Assembly: GCF_003254395.2 (NCBI RefSeq)
Contig: NC_037644.1
Coordinates: forward strand, 12,338,586 to 12,402,585
DNA: 64,000 nucleotides
Direction of reading: 5' to 3'
Source: Apis mellifera
Lineage: Eukaryota > Arthropoda > Insecta > Hymenoptera > Apidae
The position numbers were made by a program, and so were the translations under genes. Shown here piece after piece: positions 14,560 to 25,686 of this stretch (the stretch's first letter is position 1; the number at the start of each line of letters is the position of its first letter). The notes beneath the pieces were generated by a model that was not told the origin of the DNA, did not search any database, and saw only the letters and a list, made by a program, of their open reading frames with translations.

Positions 14560-15140
14560 TTGTATTATACACTCCAAAAACTTTTTAATACAATTAAAGA
14601 ATTATGTATTATATAAATAGAATAACATGTTAAAAGATTTCTTTATAATCCAACTTAATATCTCAAGATATAAGAATACAGAAATTAATATGACTAATTA
14701 AAAAGAGTATAACATTTTTCTAACTAATTGCTATTAGATTTATGTGAAAAATATTATTACGCCATTAAACACAAAATCTTTAAAAATTGCTTAATCCTTC
14801 CATATTCTAAGTTTCATTTAATATTTTACATTAACTTGTATCCTATTAGAATTATTTAGTTTCACAAAAAAAAAAAAAAAAAAAAAAAAAAGAAAAAAAA
14901 GAAAAAAAAAAAAAAGAAAAAAAAAAAGAAAAAAAGAAAGAAAAAAAAGGAAAAAAGGAAAAAAAAAGAAAAAAAGAAAAGAAAAGAAAAGGAAAATCGT
15001 CTTATCTCGTGTTCTTTATATCATTTATGTCAATGTCCTTATTTCACACCACCGTGTATCACAATGGCGAAATGGTAGTTTGTCTAAAATGGTGCATTTT
15101 TATTTTTTTTCCTCTCTTTTTCCTTTCGCAGTCCAATTTT
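10065..15140. other. Gene-free AT-rich region; includes lingerer 3'UTR side
   Basis: No convincing coding frame is present. There are long (AT)n tracts at about 11772-11820, 13791-13858 and 14500-14560. A slightly GC-richer stretch at 13980-14345, with a CTT/CCT pyrimidine tract at 14283-14331, may be distal lingerer 3'UTR, since a reverse AATAAA lies at 14480-14485. The pure purine tract at 14866-14996 is listed separately. Confidence 0.5.
14866..14996. repeat. 131-bp pure purine tract (A-rich with spaced G)
   Basis: The plus strand is exclusively A and G for about 131 bases, as A runs broken by single or double G. It starts 144 bases downstream of the lingerer stop codon, so the lingerer transcript would carry a 131-nt U/C tract in its 3'UTR. 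Confidence 0.9.
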
Positions 15141-16934
15141 TTAATTACTTCCAGTCCAGTAACTGGGACTATAACCAGGTTTTGCTTGGGCTTTATTTTG
15201 GGAACTTGTATTAGACCTTTGGCCTGTACTACTACCACCATCTTGATGAAGTGGTTGGTGTAATTGATGAGGCATAGTTGGGATAAATAAATGTGGTGTT
15301 CCATATGCACCAGGTAAACCAGCATTTTGACTTCCAGTAAGACTAAATGGCGGAGGAGTTGCTGAGTGAAAAGTTTGTTTGTCGTAAGACTAAAATAACA
15401 TTAAAGTATTATTACATTTTTCAAAAAATAATTTTTATAAAATTAATTGTATAGATACTTACATTCACTTTACTAAGTGCTACATGACTTTTTGCATACA
15501 TAGTGGCGGTTATATCGGTTGCAGACGATCCACCAGTATTCGTATTTCCAGTAGATGTTCCGGTTTTACCAGTTTGTGTACTAGTGTAACTGCTTCCTGC
15601 ACCTTTATATTCAGCAGAGGGACCAGCAGATGCTAATGCATCATAACTTGCACCAGCTCCATATCCAGATCCATAACTTCCTGGTTTAGCACTATATGCA
15701 CCACTATTCGTACCCGCATTACCAGCAGTCGCTATCTGCTATAATAATTATAATAAATGAAAATCGAATTTTAGAATATATATATAAATAAAAATTTGTA
15801 TTCTTTGATCAACTTACAGGATAAATAGCAGGAGTTCCATATTGAAAGCCACCTGGCATTATTCCACCACCATATGCAAAATATGCATATGTTGGAGGAA
15901 GTGTAGGATTCATCATTGGTTGCTGATGTTGTGTAGCAGTCTAAATAAATACCATAAATAAAAAAATTAAGATTTAAATATAATATGAATCTATTTTTTG
16001 ATCAAATTAATATTTAAATATAGTAACATTACTTAAGCTGATTATATCTATTATATAATTTTATAAATTTCACCTGTTGTGACATAGTAGATGGAACTGG
16101 AGATGCATTGCTGTCATTTCTAGCGAACCTGGCATCACTAATACTGGTATAGGCTCCTTGTACACCTTGCACTCCTTGAACACCTTGTACACCAGAGAGT
16201 GCATCTCCTCGTCCCCCACCAAGACTGGTAGCAGGGCCAGTTGTCTGATAGCCCAAGGCCGCGTCATAGTAACCAGTAGTTGGCTGCAGGTTAGTCAGAA
16301 AGGCCAAACACAAAACTACATGCATACACTGTGTACTCCAAATACAAGAAGGCTAACTAATATCTAAATCTACGCGTACTAAGTTTGGGGCAAGAACATG
16401 TGGTTTGGTTGTATCTGTTTTAGATTTTTTTCAGTTTAAAATTCTTTTAGAATTTTTAATTTAAAATTAAAAACTTTTTATGTCTTAAAATATAACTTTA
16501 CTTTTATGTCTTAAAATATAAGTTACTTTAATATAATTTATTTATAATATTAATGAATATATTAATATAATTCTTTCAATAACTTCTTTTTAAAATATAA
16601 TACAACATAACCACTTGGAAATTACATTATATTTTTATATATTTTTAGATACGTAACATTATATAAATGAAATCAATTATAAAGAGAAAATATGATATAA
16701 AAACTACAATCAGTCTATGATCAAAATGGTATTGTATATTATCAATAAAAATTTTAATTTTAACATATTAATTTTTTTTTTATCTTTCCAAATTGATCAC
16801 AAACGTCTTTTTTTTCTACTAATTAGTATTTCAAAAATCAAAATGTTTAAAAAAATTATTTAACATCTCACTATGAAAAAATATAACAAACTTTTTATGC
16901 CAACTTAAAGATATAAATAAGAAATTCATAATTT

Positions 16935-16988
<54 letters not shown>

Positions 16989-19900
16989 TGAAATAACGAG
17001 CAGTTACCAAGCATTAAAAAAATTATTACTTCAGCATTCTTTTTACTAAATAATCATGACATAAAATAGAATAACATGCTTCAGAGTAATATATTTGAAA
17101 TATAATTTTTTTTTCAATTATGAATATTAATTATTATTTAAGAAATGTAATATTATAGTAGTACATTTGAAATATAATTTTTTTTCAATTATGAATATTA
17201 ATTATTATTTAAGAAATGTAATATTATAATATCCGTTATGTAAAATAAAATGACATAAATTTTTTAAGTGTACATTACTCTAATGAAGCATTTTCAATGA
17301 TATCAAGTACAAATTATTTTCAAAATTAATATATAAATAAGTTGTACTTGAATTTTAAGATTTAAAATTAAGTAATCAAATAATAACTGACCATATGCGG
17401 TATTCTTTGTTGCATAAGTTGTAATTCTTCATAACTATATACTGGTTGTTGAAATGCATAAGGTACACCTTGGCCCATAATATATTGGTGACTTAGCATT
17501 GGTGTCATACTACCAGCTGCACCACCTGTCATATTTCCACTTCCACTACTACCTGTTACTACACCACTCGATGTACTTTTCGGTACCGCTTTAGAAAACC
17601 CATTACAAAAGATTATTTTAAACTAACTATATAAATAATTTCATTAAATTTTTAATTTTATTTTAATTTTATTTACCATTAGAATTCGTTACTTTAGTTT
17701 GTGAACTATTTACGGAAGCAGAACTAAGACCTAATGTAGGTGCTGTTGTAGTTGCAAGAGAACTATTTGATGTTGTTGCATTACTATCATACTGAGAATC
17801 TTTTGTAGTATTATTGTTTAATTTATGATTGTGAGATGCTGTTTGTGGTTGACTGGCATATGTACCATATGCACTCGCATATACCTATAAATATAATTTA
17901 TTAATTTTTAAATAATATTTGAATTTATTAAAAAAGATACTGACAGATTGTGCTGCACTTTGGTAAGCTCCAGATGTTTGAGTTATAGGTGAAGTAAATG
18001 TAGTAGCAGATGGTTGGTAAGCTTGTGGAGTTGATTGAAATGAAGATGATCCTTGATATCCACTTTGATAGCCTGTATTACTATTTGATACAGTATTTGT
18101 GGCTACAGATTGTGCTTGATATTGAGAAGTTGTAGTAGGTACGTATCCACTTGCAGATTGATATACCTATTTAACAAAATTATTTTGTAAAACTAAATAG
18201 TTTTAATATAATAGAATACAATAATTACCTGATTTGTAGTTGTTGGTTGATTATAACCCGAAGTTGCAGATGCAGATGCAGAAGGAGAAGCTTGACTAAA
18301 GGTTGACGTATTAGATTGAGGAAATGATGATGAAGAATTATAACTTGCTTGTGAAACAGTAGCTGTTGCAGAATAATTATTAGCACTCGTGCCTGACGCA
18401 GTTTGAAAAGATGATTGAGTAGATTGAGCATTTGTAGAATATGCATTATAAGTGCTTGGTGTTGCAGTAGGTGTTTGAAATGTTTTTTGAGATTGATAAG
18501 TTGTAGTTGTACCATAGGGAGGTGCATTTCCTGGTGAAACTTGTGAAGTAAAATCTTGTTTAGTTATATCTAAAGTTTGTCCAGTACTGCTACCACGAGC
18601 AGTGAATGTTTGAGCGTTTATCGAATGTTCACTTGATACTGGTAAGTTGTCGCTATTTGATAACTGTAAATAAATAATAATAATTATTCAATTATATTTA
18701 AAAATTAAAAAATAATAATTATTTTTATTTATATTTAAATATAATAAAATAACCATTTGCGAAGTAGTATTGAAAGGTGTTGTTGATGATGGTTGCGTTG
18801 TTTCAATATCCAAAGAACTATTTGTATTGGCAGTGTTTACAGTATTAGTAGAAGATACATCTACACCAGTTATTGTATTACTAGCTGAATTGTATTTTTC
18901 ATTTGCAGAACCATCAAGAGAGCTTGAATCGCTACCAAATTCAAGTGCACCAAATTGGACATCAAGAAATCCAATGCCACTATTAACAGCATCTCCAGGC
19001 ATTTCTACTGCACTAGATGGTATTTTTGATGGAGGTGGAACCCTTGGACGTTGTTTTGTCTGTCTTTGAGGCTAATATATTTAAAAAATATTTAAAAAAT
19101 ATTTAATAAAAAATACTTCATAGAATATATATTGTATTATATAAAATACATGCACATTATTTAATTACCTGATTAGATATCGAAGAGGAAAATGTATTTT
19201 GTCCAGCAGCTTTCAAATTTTCACTTGTTTGTTGAGTAAGTTGTGTTAAATACTGTGTTTGGGCAGCTGTTAGTACTCCACCACTTATAGCATTTGGTTG
19301 TTGTGATAACTGCATTGCTGGTAAACTTAATATAGGCTGTTGTTGCTGTGTTTGTTGCATTAAAGTTTGTTGCTGTATTGGTGGTATTTCTGACAATTTT
19401 GGTAATTCCTTATATATATATAAAAAAAAAAAAAATTTATATATAATATAATTAATAAAATTAGTATATAAAATAATATTACATACTTCCTGTTGTAGTA
19501 ATGATAAATTTACATTCTGATTTGATTGTACTGTTTGTCGATCCTGAGTTTTAGATTCTTCTGTAGAAGATGCAGGTTCAGTTATAGAAGTGCTTGGTGT
19601 AAAAACTTTTGTATCTGCCAATGAACCTGTATACTCTTCATTATCCCAGTCTTCTGCAGAATCCAAATTATTCCATGCATCTATTCACATATTTTTAATA
19701 TATGAGATAATTTTAAGTAATTTAAAATTTTGATGATCAAAATATATAAAAAAACTTACCCATTTTTGGTTCTTGAGTAGTTTGTTGTTCTTCATTACCT
19801 GTCCATGTATCAATTGATCGATTAAAACTATGAGTTGACGAAGCAGAAGATGGATCATTTCGATTGGCAAATGTTCGAGGACCAAGTCCTCTTCCTCCAC

Positions 19901-20706
19901 CTCGTCCTCCTCGACCAGGTCTGCCTGGGCCACCTCTACCCCTTCTATTATAACTGCCGTCACGAACACCATCCTCCATATTTCTTTCATTTTCTTTATT
20001 TTCTCGACCACGCCCTAAATATTTTGAATGTGTTAATAATACATATTAATATCATTAATATTATATAATATTAAATATTCAATTTTTTTTTTAACATACA
20101 TCCACGATTATCATGATTAGCACGACCTCGCATACGGGGAGGACCACCTCCTCGTTGATTACGCCTTTCATCCCAATCACCACTTTCATCTTGACCACCA
20201 GAAGTATCCATATTCTGTTTTGAACCACTAGGTTGACGAGGCTTCTTTTTTTTCACTTCCCATTCTGTTTTTACTCCTTCCAAAAGATCATTAACTGCAC
20301 GATCCAAGTCTCCATCACTATCATGTAAAGCCATAACAACTTCGTCTTCTGACCGTCTAGTCATATCCATAACTTGCTTTATACGTTCTTTCAAAATAGG
20401 ATCTTCACCACTACCCATTCTAGTATCAATGATTTGTGCATGCCGCATCTGAACAGTGTTTGGCTAAAACGCCATAGTTTTTAATAAAAAATTCTTTACA
20501 ACATTAATATAAAATCAAAAGATAAAAAAAATAAAATATCTTTTTTTTTGTAATAATAATAGGCTATATTTACTGACCTGCATTTTTTCATGTTTTATTG
20601 AATCCGATGATTTAGTTTGATGATGATCTGATTTTCCATGTTGTTGTGATTTATTTTTATTGGTGCCTCTCCCACCGGAGGACACCGATTTGTTGCTTGA
20701 ACTCAT
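15141..20706 (-). CDS. lig: Lingerer (UBAP2-like UBA/RGG protein)
   Basis: Fourteen coding exons on the minus strand: 20706-20578, 20463-20100, 20014-19760, 19680-19487, 19408-19169, 19071-18754, 18663-18229, 18166-17945, 17884-17677, 17588-17392, 16283-16074, 15940-15818, 15738-15463 and 15389-15141. They sum to 3420 bases, giving 1139 residues. A short charged N-terminus precedes a UBA domain at about residues 70-106 (PILKERIKQVMDMT.. to ..RAVNDLLEG). An RGG/RG box follows near residues 190-208 (GRGGPGRPGRGGRGGGRG). The rest is Q/S/T/Y/G-rich and disordered, with conserved blocks such as FGALEFGSD, YAYFAYGGG and GGFQYGTPAIYP. Lingerer is a cytoplasmic RNA-granule protein that associates with Fmr1, Caprin and Rasputin and affects growth and courtship in Drosophila. 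The vertebrate relatives are UBAP2 and UBAP2L. A 5'UTR exon in the 22.4-22.7 kb island is likely (possible donor after 22482). Intron 16284-17391 holds a tandem duplication and an AT microsatellite. Confidence 0.95.
16938..16984. repeat. (AT)n microsatellite
   Basis: Uninterrupted alternating AT/TA of about 45 bases in a lingerer intron. Similar tracts lie at about 4869-4903, 11772-11820, 13791-13858, 14500-14560, 27421-27447, 32995-33039, 36608-36657, 40123-40207, 45246-45368 and 60056-60096. Confidence 0.95.
17093..17229. repeat. 72-bp tandem duplication inside a lingerer intron
   Basis: Two adjacent copies begin with ATTTGAAATATAA at 17093 and 17165. They are nearly identical apart from the length of an internal T run, which indicates a recent duplication. 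Confidence 0.85.
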
Positions 20707-22329
20707 TGCCAACTAAAATCCCACACACCTATATCACTCACTTATCACACTATATACACTCTCTATTTACAGTCTGTAACAAAAGAAATAATTAATTGTG
20801 TATATTCAATATGACATAATATGAAAAACAAGTATTATATGGATTATAAATATATCTTTATTATTTGAAACTTAATTTTATTAATTGATTTAAATATAAA
20901 AAATCTGAAATGTTATTATAATGTATAATACATTGCAATAACAAAACATATAGTTTTATATTTAGTTCAAATTTAGTTTTATATTTGTTAAATTTTTTTA
21001 AATATTTAAATTCATTTTTATAATGAATTATAAATTTTTAATATTAATCAAATTTTATATTTTAAAAATTCATATTTAAGAGATTGTCATATATTTAACA
21101 ATGTCTGTAAATGTTATAAAAGAAAATATTTTTTCTTTTATAAAAATATATGACAAAATTATAATTAGTAAATATTTACATGTAATATATAAAATAAAAT
21201 AATTATTGATAAAATTAAATAGATTACTGATTTTAAATTATAAAACATAACTTATATTATAAATAAGAAATATATTTGAACTAGAAATGCATTAATTAAT
21301 TAAAAACTTTTTAATATTTAAATAAAATTGACCTAGCAAAATACATTTTTAAATAAATATTAAAATAATTTTATTCTAAAGAAAAGAATTTAAAATAATC
21401 TTAATTATATATTAAGAATAAAACAAAATTATAAAAAATCACAGATTAAATTTTAATGTAAATACAAAAAATCATATAAATGCATAAATTAATATTTATA
21501 AAAAAAATAATTTATAATTTACTCATATAAGTTTTTCCATATATCATAGAAATTCTATTATCATGATTACTTATACATAATAATGCTTAATGAAATTAAA
21601 TTATATAAAGAATTATTGAAAAAATAAAATACATATAAAATTTTATGAATTTTTGAATACCATCATTACCCAAAATCCTAATAATTATATTATAAATAGG
21701 CATTGAAAATAACCTATGTAAGAAAAACAATTGGTATATAAAAATATTTGTATGATTATAATATATATGAAGCACAATATTAAATCATAATTACGAAAAT
21801 ATGTATGAAGAAATTTATAATAAAAAATCGACATTAAGTGAACGTCTGCAAAATACAATTTTATTTCTACCTCATGAACAGAGATGAAAAGGTTAGGGTT
21901 GACTAATAACGATAAATATAAAATTAAGCGATTTAATAAGTATTTCTTAAAATAGTCACGTTTTTCCTAAAACGGTTGTCTAGAAGAAGAACGGATAACT
22001 AAGCGTCGGTGATATGCAGAATGATCTAAATCTTATCCACAAATTTTGTGAAATTCCCAAGGATCATGTTGTTCGATGCAAAGAATTAAATACACCGAAA
22101 AGATTCGTGTTTTTTTTTTGCAACATAGGAGATTTTAAAAGATGATGAAGTAGTTAAAAAAAAGCTAAATTTTGACGTGCGCGGTGAGAATATGACGAAG
22201 GAGGATTATCAGGCGCATCACAAAAAACACCTTGTCCGTTGTGTTGTTGTTTGTAAGCGAGTTGTGAAAATTCTTCAAATGGATGATAAAGAAATTGGCC
22301 GTGTAGAATGTTATACTCCTGAATCAGTA
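20707..22329. other. AT-rich interval upstream of lingerer start codon
   Basis: Probably the first (5'UTR) intron of lingerer plus flanking DNA. A possible acceptor (GATTTTAG on the minus strand) sits just upstream of the start codon near 20712. No coding frame is convincing. Confidence 0.4.
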
Positions 22330-22740
22330 TTACGACGTTGATGTAGAATATTTTCTGCAGACCATGTGCACGGTAGACGCCATTTCTGCTTTTGCGAAGA
22401 AGGCTTGTCAACCATCGCCGCGGTGGAGCATCGATAGATCTCCGTAAGACGATCGAGTCAAAGTATTTGCAAGTAACTCACAGTTATTATAAGCGTTGTT
22501 TGCGTACTCAAAGGACACGTCCGGAGTCAAAAACAAGCGAAATTCACGTCGCCTCGGCTTTTTCGGCCGTGGCGCGCGAAAAACCACGAAAAAAACAACG
22601 AATTTGTTCGTACCTGGTTAGTGCGCTCAAAACGCAGCTCGGTCACGTGACCACGGACCCCCCTCCCTGACTTGGCAGCACCACCTCTATACTTTATCAG
22701 GTTCCATAGCTAGCCATTTTATATTAGAAAGTTCAGGTTT
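22330..22740. promoter_or_regulatory. CpG-rich divergent promoter island (lingerer / PCID2)
   Basis: About 400 bases of markedly higher G+C with many CpG sites, between lingerer (leaving to the left) and PCID2 (to the right). It contains a 12-bp palindrome GGTCACGTGACC at 22641-22652, a C-run block ACCCCCCTCCC at about 22657-22667, and reverse AAATGGC motifs near 22379-22386 and 22711-22717. A minus-strand donor (GTGAGT at 22481-22476) could end a lingerer 5'UTR exon here. The open frames in the island are short and unlike proteins. Function is inferred from position and base composition only. Confidence 0.6.
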
Positions 22741-23435
22741 GTCAACTAAAGAAAAACAAATTTTCTAAATATTTATAATAATAAAGTTAAAAGTTCATTT
22801 TCAATTACATATTAATTATTTATTAATTATTATATTATAATAGTTTAATATTATTCAAATTATTTAATATTTATTCAAATATTTGATTAAATATATTTAT
22901 TTCTCTATTAATATTTTATATTAATAAAAATAAAAAAAATTTTGTTTAATGTAAAAAATATTTACATTTTTTTTATTTTATTTTTTAAATATTTATATTC
23001 TAAATATATAATAAGTATTATATGTATATTAATATGCAACATTTTTTTATATAAGATTTTGTCAATATTAAAATATTGTATTTTTTTTTTAAATTTTGAA
23101 ACATATTTAAATAAATATAAATATAATCATATTACTACTATATATTTTATAATTATATATGTATATTTATATATAAATATAATATGAATAATATAATATA
23201 TAATAATTTATTAATAATTACATGTTAATAATTTTTATAATTCTTAATCATTTCTTATTTCTGAGTAACATTTTTCTTATAATAGTATAAGTAATAAATA
23301 GTAGAGACATCTGCTTCTTCAAATGTTTAAACTATACGATGCAGCATTGATATATAATATTAAAAAAATGTGATTAATTTTAATAACAAAGAAATTTTCA
23401 AAATAAATTGTTATATTAAATTTATATATATTATA

Positions 23436-24993
23436 ATGGATTCATACATAATGCAGGTATTTTATTAGAAAACTTAATATATATTATTTTATAATTAAAA
23501 TAACATTTGACAATTTTGAGGTTATATTTATGATAGGTCAGACGTATGTGGTTAAATCAGGATGGTGATACTTTAGCGGTAAATAAATAAATCAATAAGT
23601 AATCATTATTTATATCAATTACATAAAAATACAAACTTTATTTAAACATTTTATTTAAGGATTTGTTATCTTTACGACATAATCATGTTTTAATTTCACA
23701 AATTGGATCTGAAATTGCAATAACAAAAGCAATGGAACATTTATCCACTCCTCTTGATGATTTGATACTCTACCATTTAAAGTAATTGAATTAAATAATA
23801 ATAAATTTAATAAATTTTTATTATTATTATTTTAAATATTATATTAAATGTTGTTATTATATATTGTTATTACATAAATATTTTATAAATATAATATTGT
23901 ATATTTATATTTTTAGAACTATAGCAGCAATGAACAAAGATGATCCATTATCTATGTATAATTATCAAAGTTCTGCAGTTCAATCTTTAACAAAAATTTT
24001 ACAAATGCAAAAAGAAGAAAATTGGATGTTACCTGTTATGAATATAATGTGTTTAGAATTAAGATTATTAGCAGTTTGTGCTGAGAATACAAAAACCAGT
24101 AAAAATATGAAACCTGGAGAAATTTTAGAAAAGTGTGCAGATTGTTTAATGGGGTGCTTTCGAGTGTGTGCTTGTGATAATCGTAGTTCAGAAGATGATA
24201 CAAAAAGATGGGGAATGTTGGCATTAGTTAATCAATTATTAAAAATATATTTTAGAATTAATAAATTGCATTTATGCAGACCCTTAATAAGAGCAATAGA
24301 ATCATCTCCATATAAAGCACATTTTGCATTAGCACAACAAATTACTTATAAATTTTTTGTAGGTCGTAAAGCAATGTTTGATAGTGATTATAAAGCTGGT
24401 AACTATAAAAATTTAATATTTTATGATAAATTTGACATTTTTATTTTGCTCTAAATAATTATTTTAATTATTTTTTAGCTGATGAATATCTTACTTATGC
24501 TTTTGAACATTGTCATAAACAATCTTCAAAAAACAAACGATTAATTTTAACTTATCTTGTACCAGTGAAAATGTTATTAGGATATATGCCAAAACATAAT
24601 TTATTAAAAAAATATAATTTAATGGAATTTGGAGAATTAATGGAAGCTGTTAAAAAGGGAGATTTACGTAATCTTGAAAAAGTAATGGAAAAACATGAAT
24701 CATTTTTTATAGGAGCAGGAATATATTTAATTGTGGAGAAATTGAAAATAATAGCATATAGAAATTTATTTAAGAAAGTATATTTAGTGTTGAATATACA
24801 TCAAATTCCTATCCAAGATTTACTTTCGGCTTTAGAAATGCATGGAATTGATGATGTGGATATGGATGAAGTAGAATGCATTGTTGCAAACTTAATTTAT
24901 GAAGGCAAAATTAAAGGTTATATATCACATCAACATAAAAAATTAGTCATTTCTAAACAAAATCCTTTTCCACGGCTTTCAACCATACTATAA
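23436..24993 (+). CDS. PCID2: PCI domain-containing protein 2 (TREX-2 / Thp1 homologue)
   Basis: Five coding exons: 23436-23456, 23537-23578, 23660-23781, 23917-24398 and 24479-24993. They sum to 1182 bases, giving 393 residues, close to the roughly 400 of the human protein. Diagnostic stretches include EENWMLPVM, GCFRVCACDNRSSEDD, KRWGMLALVNQLLKIYF, INKLHLCRPLIRAI, GRKAMFDSDYKAADEYL, AFEHCHKQS, PVKMLLGYMP and the near-invariant C-terminal KGYISHQHKKLVISKQNPFP. The PCI fold spans roughly residues 210-390. PCID2 partners GANP/Xmas-2 and DSS1 in the TREX-2 complex at the nuclear pore, where it supports mRNA export. The start codon choice gives MDSYIMQV, which aligns with the family's N-terminal helix. 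AATAAA signals lie at 25023-25028 and just after 25040. Confidence 0.95.
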
Positions 24994-25686
24994 TTATTTC
25001 TAGAATATATGTATTTTTTCTTAATAAATTAAGTTAATGTTAATAAAGTGTTTTTGTTGTTTTATTTATACAATATTGTTTTTAATTTTGCACTATAATT
25101 GCATTAAGTAGATATTTATTCATATATCCATATTACATTATTTATTATTTATTATTATTATTTATTATTATTATTTATTATTATTATTATTATTATTATG
25201 CTTATATACATATTATTATATTATTATATATATAAATTTTTTTTATTTAAGATCAAAAATCGTCTATTCTTAGATATATATATAAAAATTTACATATATA
25301 ATAAATATATAAAATATATTATATAAATATAAATATATATAAATTTTTATAAATAACTCTATTTAAGAATTAAAAAACATAACAGATTTTTAATTTAAAA
25401 TTATGTTAATATCTTTATATGAAGTCTAGTTTGCATGATTATCGGTTATTGGAAAGAAGATGAAATGTAAGACAGCAATCAAACATTATAAGTGATTCAT
25501 ATTGTTAATAAATTTCATCTATTTTATTTGTTAATTTAAATAATTTGAAAGAGAAGATATAACCATTATTTCGTGTTCTATTAGTATATCTAACAAAAAT
25601 AAAATTCATCTACAAAATGTTAAGTAAAATAGTTAACATCATATCGATTCATAGTCTGATTGGTTAAGCCAGTGTTCAATGCAAGT
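24994..25686. other. PCID2 3'UTR and Eps15 promoter
   Basis: PCID2 poly(A) signals lie near 25023 and 25042. A (TTA)n tract at 25138-25200 and AT-rich DNA follow. Close to the Eps15 start codon is CTGATTGGTTAA, an inverted CCAAT box, near 25657. No gene is seen. Confidence 0.5.

Noticed and set aside
16284..16430. GC-richer intronic strip next to lingerer exon 16283-16074 as a cassette exon
   Set aside because: Possible ends give a frame incompatible with the flanking phase-0 exons or an immediate stop. The strip also contains the normal branch-point/acceptor region.
22154..22670. Open frames on both strands in the 22.3-22.7 kb island
   Set aside because: High G+C lowers stop frequency. There is no splice-consistent model or protein-like composition, so it is better explained as promoter/5'UTR.
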